Of a DNA stretch of 45,438 nucleotides, positions 9,032 to 17,099 are shown one piece after another (position 1 is the first letter of the stretch; each line of letters begins with the position of its first letter). A program made the position numbers and the translations under genes. The notes beneath the pieces were generated by a model that was given only the letters and a program-made list of their open reading frames with translations, made no database searches and was not told the DNA's origin. The DNA is taken from assembly GCA_021787395.1 (NCBI GenBank), contig JAJYLZ010000027.1:1-45438 (forward strand), in the 5' to 3' direction. Source of the DNA: Chloroflexota bacterium. Lineage in GTDB: Bacteria > Chloroflexota > Limnocylindria > Limnocylindrales > CSP1-4.

Positions 9032-11331
9032 TCGCGAACGCCCGCGAGGAGCTGTCGCAGCGGCGCTGGAGGCCCGTTGAGGGCTGGTCCGTGGTGTTCT
9101 TGGTCGCGGTGCTGGGCCTGATCATCGCCACGGCGATCGACGAGCCGGCCTGGGTAGACGGCCACGGCGCGCTGACCGACTGCCTAGCCGAGTGCGCCCT
9201 GCTGGGCGCGCTGGCCGGCTTCGCCGGCGCGAAGGCGGGCTGGGGCCGCTGGACCACCCACCTCGTGGGCGCCGCCTTCGCGGGCCTGCTGCTCCCGATC
9301 ATCGCGGGCCAGGCCGTTCTGCCCAGCCTCTCGGCTGCCCAGGCGTTCCGGTTCACGGCCAACGGCACCCTGCAGGCCTACCTCGACCTGACGGTCCGCG
9401 GCCTGTCGTTCACCACCCAGGAAGTCCACTTCGTCCTGGTCCTGGCCGGCCTGGTGTGGGGGACGATGCAGTTCGGGGCCTACGCCATCTTCGGCCATCG
9501 CCGTCCGCTCGCCGCGGTGGTCGTGGTCGGGCTCGTCCTGCTCGTGAACATGGCGATCACGCGCCGCGACCAGCTGGGGTGGCTGGTGCTGTACACGGGC
9601 ACCTCGCTGTTCCTCCTGATCGAGATGCACGTGTTCGGGGAGCGGACGACGTGGGCCCGGCGCCGGATCGGCGACCCGGGGTCCGTGTCGGCGCTCTACC
9701 TGCGCGGCGGCACCGTGTTCATCGTGGGCGCCGTGATCGCCTCGCTCTTCCTCACCCAGCAGGCGGCGTCGAGCCCGCTGGCCGGCGCGTGGACCGGGCT
9801 CAATCGGCAGCTCGTCCAGTTCACCAAGCAGTTCCAGGGGTACTTCCCCGTGGGCGGCGACGTCCGCGGGGGCGGCGGCGTGTCCTTCGGCCCGACCGCG
9901 CAGATCGGCAACCAGTGGTTCAGCGACGCGGGCATCGCGTTCACGGCCGATGTGCCGCCGGCGGCCAAGGGCCTCAAGTTCGTCGCCACGACGTACGACG
10001 TATTCGCGCTGGGCGGGTGGATCCAGAGCGAGACCCGCTCCGCCGACCTGCCCGCCGGCGCCAACCTGCTCGCGGGCTCGCCCGAGGTCCCGGCCCCCGA
10101 TCTGGTGGACACGATGAAGGTGACGGTGCACCCCGTGGGCTACCACGACACCGCGCTGCTGTCGCCGGGCCTCGCGCAGAGCGTGAACCTGCCGTCGACG
10201 CTGTCGATCACCGGCCTTCAGGGCTGGTTCGCGGGTGACAGCGTGGCTGCCGACACCGCGTACACCGTGACGGCCGCGGTGCCCCGGCTGGGCCAGGCGG
10301 ACGGGATCACCCAGAACAAGCTGCGGGCCGCCTCCACGGTCTACCCGAACGACATCACCGCCCAGTACACGCAGGTCCCGTTCGGCGCGATGGGGCCCTA
10401 CGCGGACAAGCTGCTCGCGACGGTCCTCGCCAAGGCGGGGACCACCAACCCCTATGACCTCGCGAGCGCGATGGAGGCGTTCTTCCGGTCTGACTACTTC
10501 ACCTACTCGACGGACGTGCGGGCCGTCAACTGCCAGAACCCGAGCGCCGTGGAGTGCTTCGCCGAGTACCGGACCGGCTACTGCCTCCACTACGCGTCGA
10601 CGATGGCGATCCTGCTGCGCGCCGCCAACCCGGCCGACCCGATCCCCACGCGGCTCGTGCAGGGCTTCCTGCCCTCCGAGATCTCGGGCGGGCAGGAGGT
10701 CGTCCGCAACTCGCAGGCCCACGCCTGGGTGGAGGTCTACTTCCCGGGCTACGGCTGGATCCCGTTCGATCCCACCGGAGGCGGGGTCGGCCAGCCGGTC
10801 CCCCTGCCGGTCGGCGCCCCCGTCCCGACCGCCTCGGCGCCGCTGCCGTCGTCGGACACGTCGGGGGACCTGCCGCGCCGCACGGCTCGCCCGTTCCCGC
10901 CCATCGTGCCGCCGGGCGGCACGGCGACGCCCACGGCCGCCCAGCCCCTGGACCAGGCGCTGGCGGTCGCCATCGGCGCGCTCCTGGTCGCGGCGTTGGG
11001 GGCGCTGATCTCGATCGCCTGGTGGCGCGGGCCGCGGGGCGAGGTGACGCCGGACGCGGCCTGGGCCACGGTGTCGCAGTCCGCGTCGCGGTTCGGGTTC
11101 GCGCCCCGTCCGACCCAGACCGTCTACGAGTACGCAGCGTCGCTCGGCGAGCTGGTCCCCGTGGCCAGGCCGGACATCACCACGGTCGCCGACGCCAAGG
11201 TGGAGACGACCTACGCCCGCGTCGAGCTGACCCCAGAGCGCGAGCACGCCGTGGCGGCCGCGATGCGCCGGCTGCGGCTCTCCCTCGTGCGGCTGATCTT
11301 CCGACGCCGGCCCTGGCGCCGCCGCCGCTGA
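9028..11331 (+). CDS. TgpA-like membrane transglutaminase (DUF3488/transglutaminase-like)
   Basis: This 767-residue protein has about six or seven N-terminal transmembrane helices, an extracytoplasmic region (about 240-620), a Pro/Thr-rich linker, one further helix near 650-670 and a short basic cytoplasmic tail. The transglutaminase-like triad is visible: Cys in YRTGYCLHYAST, His in SQAHAWVEVYFPGYG and Asp in IPFDPTGGG. The family is typically encoded with MoxR and DUF58, as here. Substrates are unknown; a role in the cell envelope is likely. The ATG lies in an ATGA overlap with the DUF58 stop. Confidence 0.9.
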   Translation: MIANAREELSQRRWRPVEGWSVVFLVAVLGLIIATAIDEPAWVDGHGALTDCLAECALLGALAGFAGAKAGWGRWTTHLVGAAFAGLLLPIIAGQAVLPSLSAAQAFRFTANGTLQAYLDLTVRGLSFTTQEVHFVLVLAGLVWGTMQFGAYAIFGHRRPLAAVVVVGLVLLVNMAITRRDQLGWLVLYTGTSLFLLIEMHVFGERTTWARRRIGDPGSVSALYLRGGTVFIVGAVIASLFLTQQAASSPLAGAWTGLNRQLVQFTKQFQGYFPVGGDVRGGGGVSFGPTAQIGNQWFSDAGIAFTADVPPAAKGLKFVATTYDVFALGGWIQSETRSADLPAGANLLAGSPEVPAPDLVDTMKVTVHPVGYHDTALLSPGLAQSVNLPSTLSITGLQGWFAGDSVAADTAYTVTAAVPRLGQADGITQNKLRAASTVYPNDITAQYTQVPFGAMGPYADKLLATVLAKAGTTNPYDLASAMEAFFRSDYFTYSTDVRAVNCQNPSAVECFAEYRTGYCLHYASTMAILLRAANPADPIPTRLVQGFLPSEISGGQEVVRNSQAHAWVEVYFPGYGWIPFDPTGGGVGQPVPLPVGAPVPTASAPLPSSDTSGDLPRRTARPFPPIVPPGGTATPTAAQPLDQALAVAIGALLVAALGALISIAWWRGPRGEVTPDAAWATVSQSASRFGFAPRPTQTVYEYAASLGELVPVARPDITTVADAKVETTYARVELTPEREHAVAAAMRRLRLSLVRLIFRRRPWRRRR

Positions 11332-11351
11332 GCGCGGACGGCCGCCGCGCT
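11331..11351. terminator. Hairpin between convergent transglutaminase and phosphatase genes
   Basis: AGCGCGG and CCGCGCT form a 7-bp stem with a 7-nt loop right after the transglutaminase stop. There is no T-run. It may act in both directions, since the downstream gene ends at 11368 on the other strand. Confidence 0.4.
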
Positions 11352-11367
11352 GTGCTGGCCGGGCGGC

Positions 11368-12225
11368 CTACAGGGCGCCGGACCTCGCCCGCCGCTCGGC
11401 CGCCTCGCGAGCGAGCTCGTCCTCGATCGGGGCGAGGTGGCCGGTCCAGTTGTGGGCGCGCAGCACGGGCCGCCCGCCCCGGACCTCCACCACCGAGATC
11501 CCGGTCAGCCCGAGTGAGAACGACCAGAACCGCGAGAGGGGCAGGTCGAAGAGCGCGAGCAGCACCACCTTGAACACGCCGTCATGGCCCACGAGGACCG
11601 ACCAGGGCTGCTCGCCGAGCTGGCCGGCGCCCCGGTACCCGTGGACCTGCGGCCGGTCGGTGGTCCCGCGCGGGTAGCCCCGCCCGAGGTCGTCGAGCAC
11701 AGCGGCCAGCGCCGGCCGGACCCGGGCGTCCACCTCGACCACGGACTCGCCGCCGGGCGCATGGGCCGACAGCGGATCCCGCCGCCAGTCTGCGATCTCG
11801 CGCGGCCATCGGCGCGCGATCTCCTCGCCGGTCAGGCCCTCCCAGACCCCCTGGCCGATCTCGCGGATGCCCGGCTCGGCCCGCAGCTCGGGGAGGGGAG
11901 CGGCGGGTCCCAGGTCCGCGATCGCGGACGAGACGGCACGGGCCGTCTCGGCGGCGCGCCCCAGCGGCGAGTGCACGATCTGGCGGGGGAGGCCGCCGGG
12001 GACGGGCATCGCCGGCGGGGCGTGGGGCCTCGCGAGGCGTTCGCCGGCGAGGGCCGCCTGGCGACGGCCGAGCGCCGAGAGGGGCGTCTCGGCCGACCCC
12101 TGGAAGCGCCCCTCGCGGATCCACTCGCTCTCGCCGTGGCGGAGCAGGACGACGGTGGCGTCGAGGCCGTCGGGGATCAGCGGCAAGCCGTCCGGGCGGC
12201 CCGTGGACGTCGGCCCGGCGGTCAC
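11368..12225 (-). CDS. Histidine phosphatase (phosphoglycerate mutase-like), candidate phosphoserine phosphatase
   Basis: 285 residues with the histidine phosphatase signature LRHGESEW near the N-terminus, the RFQGSAETPLSALGRRQA segment, HSPLGRAAETA, the acid/base region GIREIGQGVWEGLTGEEI and the second catalytic His in VLVGHDGVFKV. The family includes cofactor-dependent phosphoglycerate mutase and many phosphatases. It is the last gene of a minus-strand operon behind the aminotransferase and serA, and its GTG overlaps the serA stop (GTGA). That position suggests it removes the phosphate from phosphoserine, like the metal-independent phosphoserine phosphatases of this family. This is inference; a mutase or cobalamin-type phosphatase is possible. 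Confidence 0.85.
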   Translation of the reverse strand: MTAGPTSTGRPDGLPLIPDGLDATVVLLRHGESEWIREGRFQGSAETPLSALGRRQAALAGERLARPHAPPAMPVPGGLPRQIVHSPLGRAAETARAVSSAIADLGPAAPLPELRAEPGIREIGQGVWEGLTGEEIARRWPREIADWRRDPLSAHAPGGESVVEVDARVRPALAAVLDDLGRGYPRGTTDRPQVHGYRGAGQLGEQPWSVLVGHDGVFKVVLLALFDLPLSRFWSFSLGLTGISVVEVRGGRPVLRAHNWTGHLAPIEDELAREAAERRARSGAL

Positions 12226-13805
12226 GGGTGGATGTCGAGCGTCACGGACCACACGTCGATCATCGCGTCGTCGGCGTGCAGCGCCTCGATCACCGACGCC
12301 GGCGGCGCGTCGTCGAGCGCGAGCACCATGAACGCGTCGGCGCGGGGCGCGGAGCGGGCGAGCGTCATCGAGCTGATGTTGACGTCGGCCTGGCCGAGCA
12401 TGGCGCCCACGCGGCCCACGGTGCCCGGCCGGTCGCGGTGGTTGGTGATGAGCATGTGGCCGGCCGGCGCCAGGTCCATGGCGTGGGCGCCGAGGCGGAC
12501 CAGCCGCGGCTCGCCGCCGGCGACCGTGCCCGCCACCGTGATGGAGCCGCCGTCGGCCTCGGCCGTGAGGGTGAGCAGCGAGGAGAACGCGCCCGCGCTC
12601 TGGACCTTGCGCTCCACCACCGTGATGCCGCGCGCCTTGGCGAGCGTGCCCGCGTTGACCAGGTTGACCCGCTCCTCGCTGGTAGCCGCGATCAGGCCCC
12701 GCAGCGCCGCGGCGACCAGCGGGCTGGCGTCGTGCGCAGCCGGCTCGCCGGCGATCTCGATCGTGAGCGTCCGGGGGGCCGCCCGGAGCATCTGGGCCGC
12801 GAACTGGCCGAGGATCTCGGCCAGCGGCAGGTAGGGGGCGATCGCCTGCGCGGTCTCGGCGGTGAGCAGCGGGGCGTTGACCGCGTACCGGGCCGACCGC
12901 CCCTCGAGCACGTCGAGGATCTGCTCGGCGACCTCGGTGGCCACCGCCACCTGCGCCTCCTCGGTCGAAGCGCCGAGGTGCGGCGTGAGCAGCGTGTTCG
13001 GCGCCTCGAGGAGCGGGTTGCCCGTCGGCGGCTCGGCGGTGTAGACGTCGATCCCGGCGCCGGCGACGCGCCCGCTGCGGAGCGCCGCCGCGAGGTCGGC
13101 CTCGTCGATGATGCCGCCGCGGGCCACGTTGAGCAGCAGCACGCCCGGCTTCATGCGCTCGATGACGGCCGCGTTGATCATGCCCGTGGTGGCCTTGGTC
13201 TTGGGGACGTGGACGGTGATGGCGTCCGCGCGGGCGACCACGTCCTCGAACGGCAGCAGCTCCACGCCCAGCGTGGCCGCCTGCTCGGGCGTCACGAACG
13301 GGTCGGACCCGATGACCGTCATCTGCATGGCGCGGGCCCGGACGGCGATCGCCTGCCCGATCTTGCCCAGGCCGACGATGCCCAGGGTCTTGCCCCGGAG
13401 CTCGGTGCCGGTGAACTGCGAGCGCTTCCACTCGCCGCGGCGCATGGACGCGTCCGCGGCCGCGGTCTTGCGGGCGAGGCCCAGCAGCAGGGCGATGGTC
13501 AGCTCCGCGGCCGCGATCGTGTTGCCCGTCGGGGCGTTGACCACGGTGATCCCCGCTCGCGTGGCCGCCTCGAGGTCCACGTTGTCCACGCCCACCCCGG
13601 CCCGGCCCACCACCACCAGGCGGGCGCCGGCGGCGATCATCTCGGCGTCGACCTTGACCTGGCTCCGCACCACCAGGGCGTCGTACTCGGGCAGCAGGGC
13701 GATGATCTCGTCGCGTGCGAGGCCGAGGCGAACCTCGACCTCGTGGTGGCGGCGCAGGATCTCGAGCCCCTCGGCGGCGAGCGGCTCCACGACCAGGATC
13801 TTCAT
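12222..13805 (-). CDS. serA: D-3-phosphoglycerate dehydrogenase (long form with C-terminal ACT domain)
   Basis: 527 residues, the length of the long-form SerA of actinobacteria and bacilli. The substrate-binding domain begins MKILVVEPLAAEG. The NAD-binding domain has LGIVGLGKIGQAIA, and catalytic Arg, Glu and His lie in NVARGGIIDE, DVYTAEPP and TPHLGAST. An intervening domain (about 320-450) is followed by a C-terminal ACT domain starting near MLITNHRDRPGTVGRVG, which in relatives binds L-serine for feedback control. It converts 3-phosphoglycerate to 3-phosphohydroxypyruvate. The start overlaps the aminotransferase stop (ATGA). Confidence 0.95.
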   Translation of the reverse strand: MKILVVEPLAAEGLEILRRHHEVEVRLGLARDEIIALLPEYDALVVRSQVKVDAEMIAAGARLVVVGRAGVGVDNVDLEAATRAGITVVNAPTGNTIAAAELTIALLLGLARKTAAADASMRRGEWKRSQFTGTELRGKTLGIVGLGKIGQAIAVRARAMQMTVIGSDPFVTPEQAATLGVELLPFEDVVARADAITVHVPKTKATTGMINAAVIERMKPGVLLLNVARGGIIDEADLAAALRSGRVAGAGIDVYTAEPPTGNPLLEAPNTLLTPHLGASTEEAQVAVATEVAEQILDVLEGRSARYAVNAPLLTAETAQAIAPYLPLAEILGQFAAQMLRAAPRTLTIEIAGEPAAHDASPLVAAALRGLIAATSEERVNLVNAGTLAKARGITVVERKVQSAGAFSSLLTLTAEADGGSITVAGTVAGGEPRLVRLGAHAMDLAPAGHMLITNHRDRPGTVGRVGAMLGQADVNISSMTLARSAPRADAFMVLALDDAPPASVIEALHADDAMIDVWSVTLDIHP

Positions 13806-14962
13806 CAGCGGGCCTCCGCCGCCACGAGGGCGGCCTGCGCGGCGGCGACCCCGGCGCCGGGCCTCACCGCGAGGCCCGCCTCGAGCGCCTGCGCCTCGAT
13901 GGCGCTGATCGCCGCGATGATGTCGTCGGTGGTGACCGACCCCAGGTGGCCGAGACGGAAGATCCGGCCCTTGAGCTTGCCCTGTCCGCCGGCGACGACG
14001 AGGCCGCGGCGCTTGAGGCCGCCGTTGAAGGCCTTCCAGTCGAGGCCGTCGGGGATCCAGGCCGCGGTGACGGTCCTGGACGCCACGGCGTCGTCCGCGA
14101 GCAACTGGAAGCCCAGCGCCCGCAGCCCGGCGCGGGTCATCGCCGCGCAGGCGGCGTGGCGGGCGTGGACGCCCGCCCCCTCCGCCTGCATCAGCCGGAT
14201 CCCCTCGTCCACCTGGAACAGCACCGCCACGGCCGGCGTCCACGGGCTCTCGCCGCTGGCCTGCGACTCGCGGTGGCGCTTGAGGTCCAGGTAGAAGCGC
14301 GGCATCCTCGCCGCGTCCGCGGCGGCCCACGCCCTGGGGCCCACAGCGACGAACGCCATCCCGGGCGCCGACATCCAGGCCTTCTGGGACCCGGTCACCA
14401 CCAGGTCGCAGCCCCAGCGGTCCATCTCGAACGGGACCGCGCCCAGCGCGGAGATGCCGTCCACCAGGACCAGCGCCTCGGGCGCCGCGGCCCGGACTGC
14501 GGCCGCCAGCGCCTCGACGTCGCTCGTGACGCCGGTCGAGGTCTCGTTGTGGGTCAGCAGCACGGCCCTGAGCCCCGCGATCGCGGCGGCGGCCGCGCCC
14601 ACCGCCGCCGGCTCGGGCGCCCGGCCCCACTCGACCTCGAGGCGCGTGACCGCGGCGCCGTAGACCTCGGCCACCTTGGCGAAGCGGTCGCCGAAGGCGC
14701 CCATCGTCACGGCCAGGACCGGGTCGCCCGGGGACAGCGTGTTGACCACGGCCGCCTCGAGGCCGCCGGTCCCGGCGCACGTGAGCAGGATCACGTCGTG
14801 CTCGGTGCCGAAGAACGGCTTCATCGCCGCCTCGACGCGCTTGGTCAGCGCCTTGAACTCCTCGCCGCGGTGGTTGACCATCTGCCGCCCGCCGGCCTCG
14901 CGGACGGACGGCGGCAGGGCCGTGGGCCCGGGGATGCGGAGGTTCGGCTCGAAGCGGGTCAT
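13805..14962 (-). CDS. Class V aminotransferase (alanine/serine-glyoxylate type), candidate phosphoserine aminotransferase
   Basis: This 385-residue PLP enzyme has NLRIPGPTALPPSV at its start, TCAGTGGLEAAV for phosphate binding, LVDGISALGAVPF with the PLP-contacting Asp, and the Schiff-base Lys in VTGSQKAWMSAPG. The C-terminal FRLGHLGSVTTDDI fits the alanine-glyoxylate/serine-pyruvate branch and not classical SerC. Being translationally coupled to serA, it most likely supplies the phosphoserine aminotransferase step. Start 14962 is chosen for GGAG about 9 nt upstream and the family N-terminus. The promoter lies in the 88 bp shared with the divergent antitoxin gene. Confidence 0.88.
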   Translation of the reverse strand: MTRFEPNLRIPGPTALPPSVREAGGRQMVNHRGEEFKALTKRVEAAMKPFFGTEHDVILLTCAGTGGLEAAVVNTLSPGDPVLAVTMGAFGDRFAKVAEVYGAAVTRLEVEWGRAPEPAAVGAAAAAIAGLRAVLLTHNETSTGVTSDVEALAAAVRAAAPEALVLVDGISALGAVPFEMDRWGCDLVVTGSQKAWMSAPGMAFVAVGPRAWAAADAARMPRFYLDLKRHRESQASGESPWTPAVAVLFQVDEGIRLMQAEGAGVHARHAACAAMTRAGLRALGFQLLADDAVASRTVTAAWIPDGLDWKAFNGGLKRRGLVVAGGQGKLKGRIFRLGHLGSVTTDDIIAAISAIEAQALEAGLAVRPGAGVAAAQAALVAAEAR

Positions 14963-15026
14963 CGCGTGGTCTCCAGAGGGCGCCCAGGGAATGGGCGGCA
15001 TGGTGACGGAACTGGCGCCCGCCCGT

Positions 15027-15052
15027 CTACCGTGGTAGATATGACGTCATAT
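15027..15052. promoter_or_regulatory. Two adjacent palindromes at the antitoxin start: candidate autoregulatory operator
   Basis: TCTACC-GT-GGTAGA (15026-15039) is followed directly by the perfect 14-bp palindrome ATATGACGTCATAT (15039-15052), which covers the antitoxin ATG at 15051. Ribbon-helix-helix antitoxins usually bind such sites to repress their own operon. GGTAGAT within it could be the -10 box of a leaderless transcript. The divergent aminotransferase promoter could also be affected. Confidence 0.6.
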
Positions 15053-15299
15053 GAAGACGGTTCGAACGACCATCCTGCTCGACGCGGACCTGCTCGACCG
15101 CCTCGACCGCCACGTCCACCGGCAGCGCACCACGAAGACGTCGGTGATCACCGCGGCCCTGGAGGCGTGGCTCGACGCGCACGGGTCCGCCCCGGAGTTC
15201 CCGTTCCTGGGCATCGGGCGGAGCGGCCACGGCCGCCTGTCGCTGGACGGGCGGGCGATCGTCCGCCGCGACGCCGGACGGCGCCAGGGCGGCACCTAG
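15051..15299 (+). CDS. Ribbon-helix-helix antitoxin (VapB-like)
   Basis: 82 residues. The N-terminal 45 form a typical ribbon-helix-helix: a short strand (RTTILLDADLL), a helix (DRLDRHVHRQ), then TTKTSVITAALEAWL. The C-terminal half is polar and rich in Gly/Arg, as expected for a toxin-binding tail. The stop is followed at once by the ATG of a PIN-domain protein, the usual antitoxin-toxin order. It should bind DNA as a dimer at the overlapping palindromes and neutralise the toxin. No Shine-Dalgarno sequence precedes the ATG. Confidence 0.82.
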   Translation: MKTVRTTILLDADLLDRLDRHVHRQRTTKTSVITAALEAWLDAHGSAPEFPFLGIGRSGHGRLSLDGRAIVRRDAGRRQGGT

Positions 15300-15713
15300 A
15301 TGGCCGTCCTGCTCGACCCCTCGGCGGTCGTCGCGGCCGCGGACGCGGCCGACCTCAACCACCAGGCAGCCATGGCCTGGTTCCGGCGCGTGGACGAGCC
15401 GCTGCTCCTGGGGGCGATGTCGCTGGCTGAGCTCGACGTGCTGCTCCAGCGGGAGCTGGGCGCGGCCGCCAGCCTGGCGGTGCTGGAGAGCCTGGTGGCG
15501 GGCGCCATCCGGCTGGTGGCGCCGACGCCCGACGACCTGCGCCGCGCGGCGGAGCTGATGGGGGAGGCGGCGGAGCACCGCCCGCGCCTCGCCGACGCGG
15601 TGCTGGTGGCCACGGCCGAGCGGCTGGGCGTCCGGCGCGTCGCCGCCTTCGACCGCCGGCCGCTTGCCGTGTTCCGGCCGCGGCACCTCCGGAGCCTCGA
15701 CTTCGAGCCGTAG
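15300..15713 (+). CDS. PIN-domain ribonuclease toxin (VapC-like)
   Basis: 137 residues with PIN-domain acidic residues in the expected places: Asp in AVLLDPSAVV, Glu in SLAELDVLL, Asp in RLADAVLVATAERLG and Asp in RVAAFDRRPL. PIN toxins cleave RNA (tRNA or rRNA in studied VapC proteins) with Mg2+ or Mn2+. The ATG directly abuts the antitoxin stop (15297-15299), so translation is coupled. A strong hairpin follows at 15727. The target RNA cannot be inferred. Confidence 0.85.
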   Translation: MAVLLDPSAVVAAADAADLNHQAAMAWFRRVDEPLLLGAMSLAELDVLLQRELGAAASLAVLESLVAGAIRLVAPTPDDLRRAAELMGEAAEHRPRLADAVLVATAERLGVRRVAAFDRRPLAVFRPRHLRSLDFEP

Positions 15714-15726
15714 GCCGGCAGACGAA

Positions 15727-15754
15727 GAACGGGGCCGCCGGAACGGCCCCGTTC
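15727..15754. terminator. Strong bidirectional hairpin between vapC-like and RDD genes
   Basis: GAACGGGGCCG and CGGCCCCGTTC form a perfect 11-bp stem around a 6-nt loop (CCGGAA). It lies between convergent genes ending at 15713 and 15778. There is no clear T-run, which is common in GC-rich genomes. Confidence 0.75.
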
Positions 15755-15777
15755 GCTCGCGGAGGCGTGGCGCCTGG

Positions 15778-16413
15778 CTACAGGTGCTTGATCACCACCG
15801 TGCCGGCCTGGGCGTCGTGGAAGCCCTGGCGCTTGGGGCTCTGCGACGCGCTGTAGAGCAGGTAGATCACGTACAGGAGCGACAGCAGCGAGATCAGCGG
15901 GCTGAGCCAGCTGATGTCGGAGGCGCCCAAGCCGAACTGGAGGGCGCTCGCCACGGCCTGGGGGCCGAACAGGAAGGCCCAGCGGCGGATCGCCTGCGGC
16001 TGGGTGAGCGTCGCGCCGTCGGCGGCGTTGACCGTCTCGAGATTGAGGATCTTCTGCCCGGGCGATGCCCGCATCGTCGTCCACGTGTAGACGAAGTAGA
16101 CGGCGGACAGCACGAGCATCACCAGCGCGAGGATGGCCGCGCCGAAGACCGCCAGGACGAACCCGCCGGTGAGCAGGAAGCCGAGGATCGCGACGCCCAG
16201 GACCAGCCCGACGATCGCGCCCGCGACGGCGAGCAGGATCGAGTCGATGACGTACGCGATGACGCGCGTCACGAGGTCCGCGTAGGCGATGCCCGGGGCG
16301 GGGCCCGGCTCGATCGGGGCCTGCTGGAAGCCGCTCGGCTGGGGCGGCGGCGGCGCCTGCCAGTTGCCCGCGGGCGGAGGGGGAATGGGCGCGCCCCCAG
16401 ACGGATCCGTCAT
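15778..16413 (-). CDS. RDD family membrane protein
   Basis: 211 residues. A Pro/Gln-rich cytoplasmic N-terminus of about 45 residues is followed by an RDD domain: the first segment DLVTRVIAYVIDSILLAVAG holds the R and D residues of the family, and there are about four hydrophobic helices, with SPGQKILNLETVNAADGA between helices and the C-terminal SASQSPKRQGFHDAQAGTVV motif typical of RDD proteins. The function of the family is mostly unknown; some members are proposed transporters. Start 16413 has GGAGGTG about 5 nt upstream. It is convergent with the toxin gene. Confidence 0.88.
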   Translation of the reverse strand: MTDPSGGAPIPPPPAGNWQAPPPPQPSGFQQAPIEPGPAPGIAYADLVTRVIAYVIDSILLAVAGAIVGLVLGVAILGFLLTGGFVLAVFGAAILALVMLVLSAVYFVYTWTTMRASPGQKILNLETVNAADGATLTQPQAIRRWAFLFGPQAVASALQFGLGASDISWLSPLISLLSLLYVIYLLYSASQSPKRQGFHDAQAGTVVIKHL

Positions 16414-16602
16414 CTGCACCTCCCTCGCGGCGGATCTGCGCCGCATTCCCGCGAAGCATACGACGGCGGGATTCCGCCGGGGAGCCCCGACATTCGTCGC
16501 GTATGGCGGCGTCCCCGCGGCGCTGGGGGGCTGTCCCGGCGCCGGCCGGGCGTGGCATCATGCGGGCGTCGTGACCGCCCTGCACGCGAAAGCCGAGGAC
16601 CG

Positions 16603-16917
16603 ATGCGAATCCGAGCCGCGAAGTTGGAGGAGCTCGCGCCCAAGCCGCGCGAGCGCGCGCTGAGCCCGCGCCAGCTGGCCGCCCTGGCGCGCGAGGAGGA
16701 GATCCGCAAGGCGCTCACCCGCCTCAAGTCGGAGGAGGACGTCATCGCCCTCGAGCTCGAGCCGGCCGACAAGGTCCCCACGTTCCGCCTCGCCGTGAAG
16801 CGGGTGATCGCCGCCCAGCGGCCGGACGTCAACATGGCCGTCCGTGGTCGCACCATCTACGTGTCCACCGCCAGGCTGCCCGGCGCCCGCCGCGGGCGCC
16901 CGCCCAAGGCGGGCTGA
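16603..16917 (+). CDS. Small basic protein of unknown function with AT-hook-like tail
   Basis: 104 residues, not recognised. It is strongly charged: an N-terminal helix-rich region with RERALSPRQLAALAREEEIRKAL, then a likely beta-alpha region (VIALELEPADKVPTFRLAVKRVI...VNMAVRGRTIYVST), and the tail GARRGRPPKAG, whose RGRPPK resembles an AT-hook. GAGG lies about 8 nt before the ATG. Frame choice is supported by charge pattern and codon use. DNA or RNA binding is plausible from composition only. It stands alone between the divergent RDD gene and the arsR operon. Confidence 0.6.
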   Translation: MRIRAAKLEELAPKPRERALSPRQLAALAREEEIRKALTRLKSEEDVIALELEPADKVPTFRLAVKRVIAAQRPDVNMAVRGRTIYVSTARLPGARRGRPPKAG

Positions 16918-17038
16918 CCGACACAGGCCGTCGTCGGGCCACCGCCGACCGGGGCTGCCCGCAGACGACGCGGATCTGGAGACGAGCACCCTCCCCGGGC
17001 CCGCCCGGCGCATCCTGGGACTCCTGCGCCTCCCGGGC

Positions 17039-17067
17039 TTGACAGGCGGGGACCGGCGCGCTTCAAT
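17039..17067 (+). promoter_or_regulatory. Consensus-like promoter of the ArsR operon
   Basis: A perfect -35 box TTGACA (17039-17044), a 17-bp spacer and a -10 box TTCAAT (17062-17067, 4 of 6 matches). The expected transcription start falls at about 17073-17076, on the ATG at 17074, which implies a leaderless mRNA. Confidence 0.65.
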
Positions 17068-17071
17068 CCGT

Positions 17072-17099
17072 TCATGGATAACCTGCGGGTTATGAATGA
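17072..17099. promoter_or_regulatory. 28-bp interrupted palindrome over the arsR start: candidate operator
   Basis: TCAT-GG-ATAACC-TGCG-GGTTAT-GA-ATGA is symmetric about 17085.5 apart from the central tetranucleotide and one dinucleotide pair. It covers the predicted transcription start and first codons, where a bound repressor would block polymerase. Autoregulation by the ArsR-type protein is the simplest reading. Confidence 0.6.
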
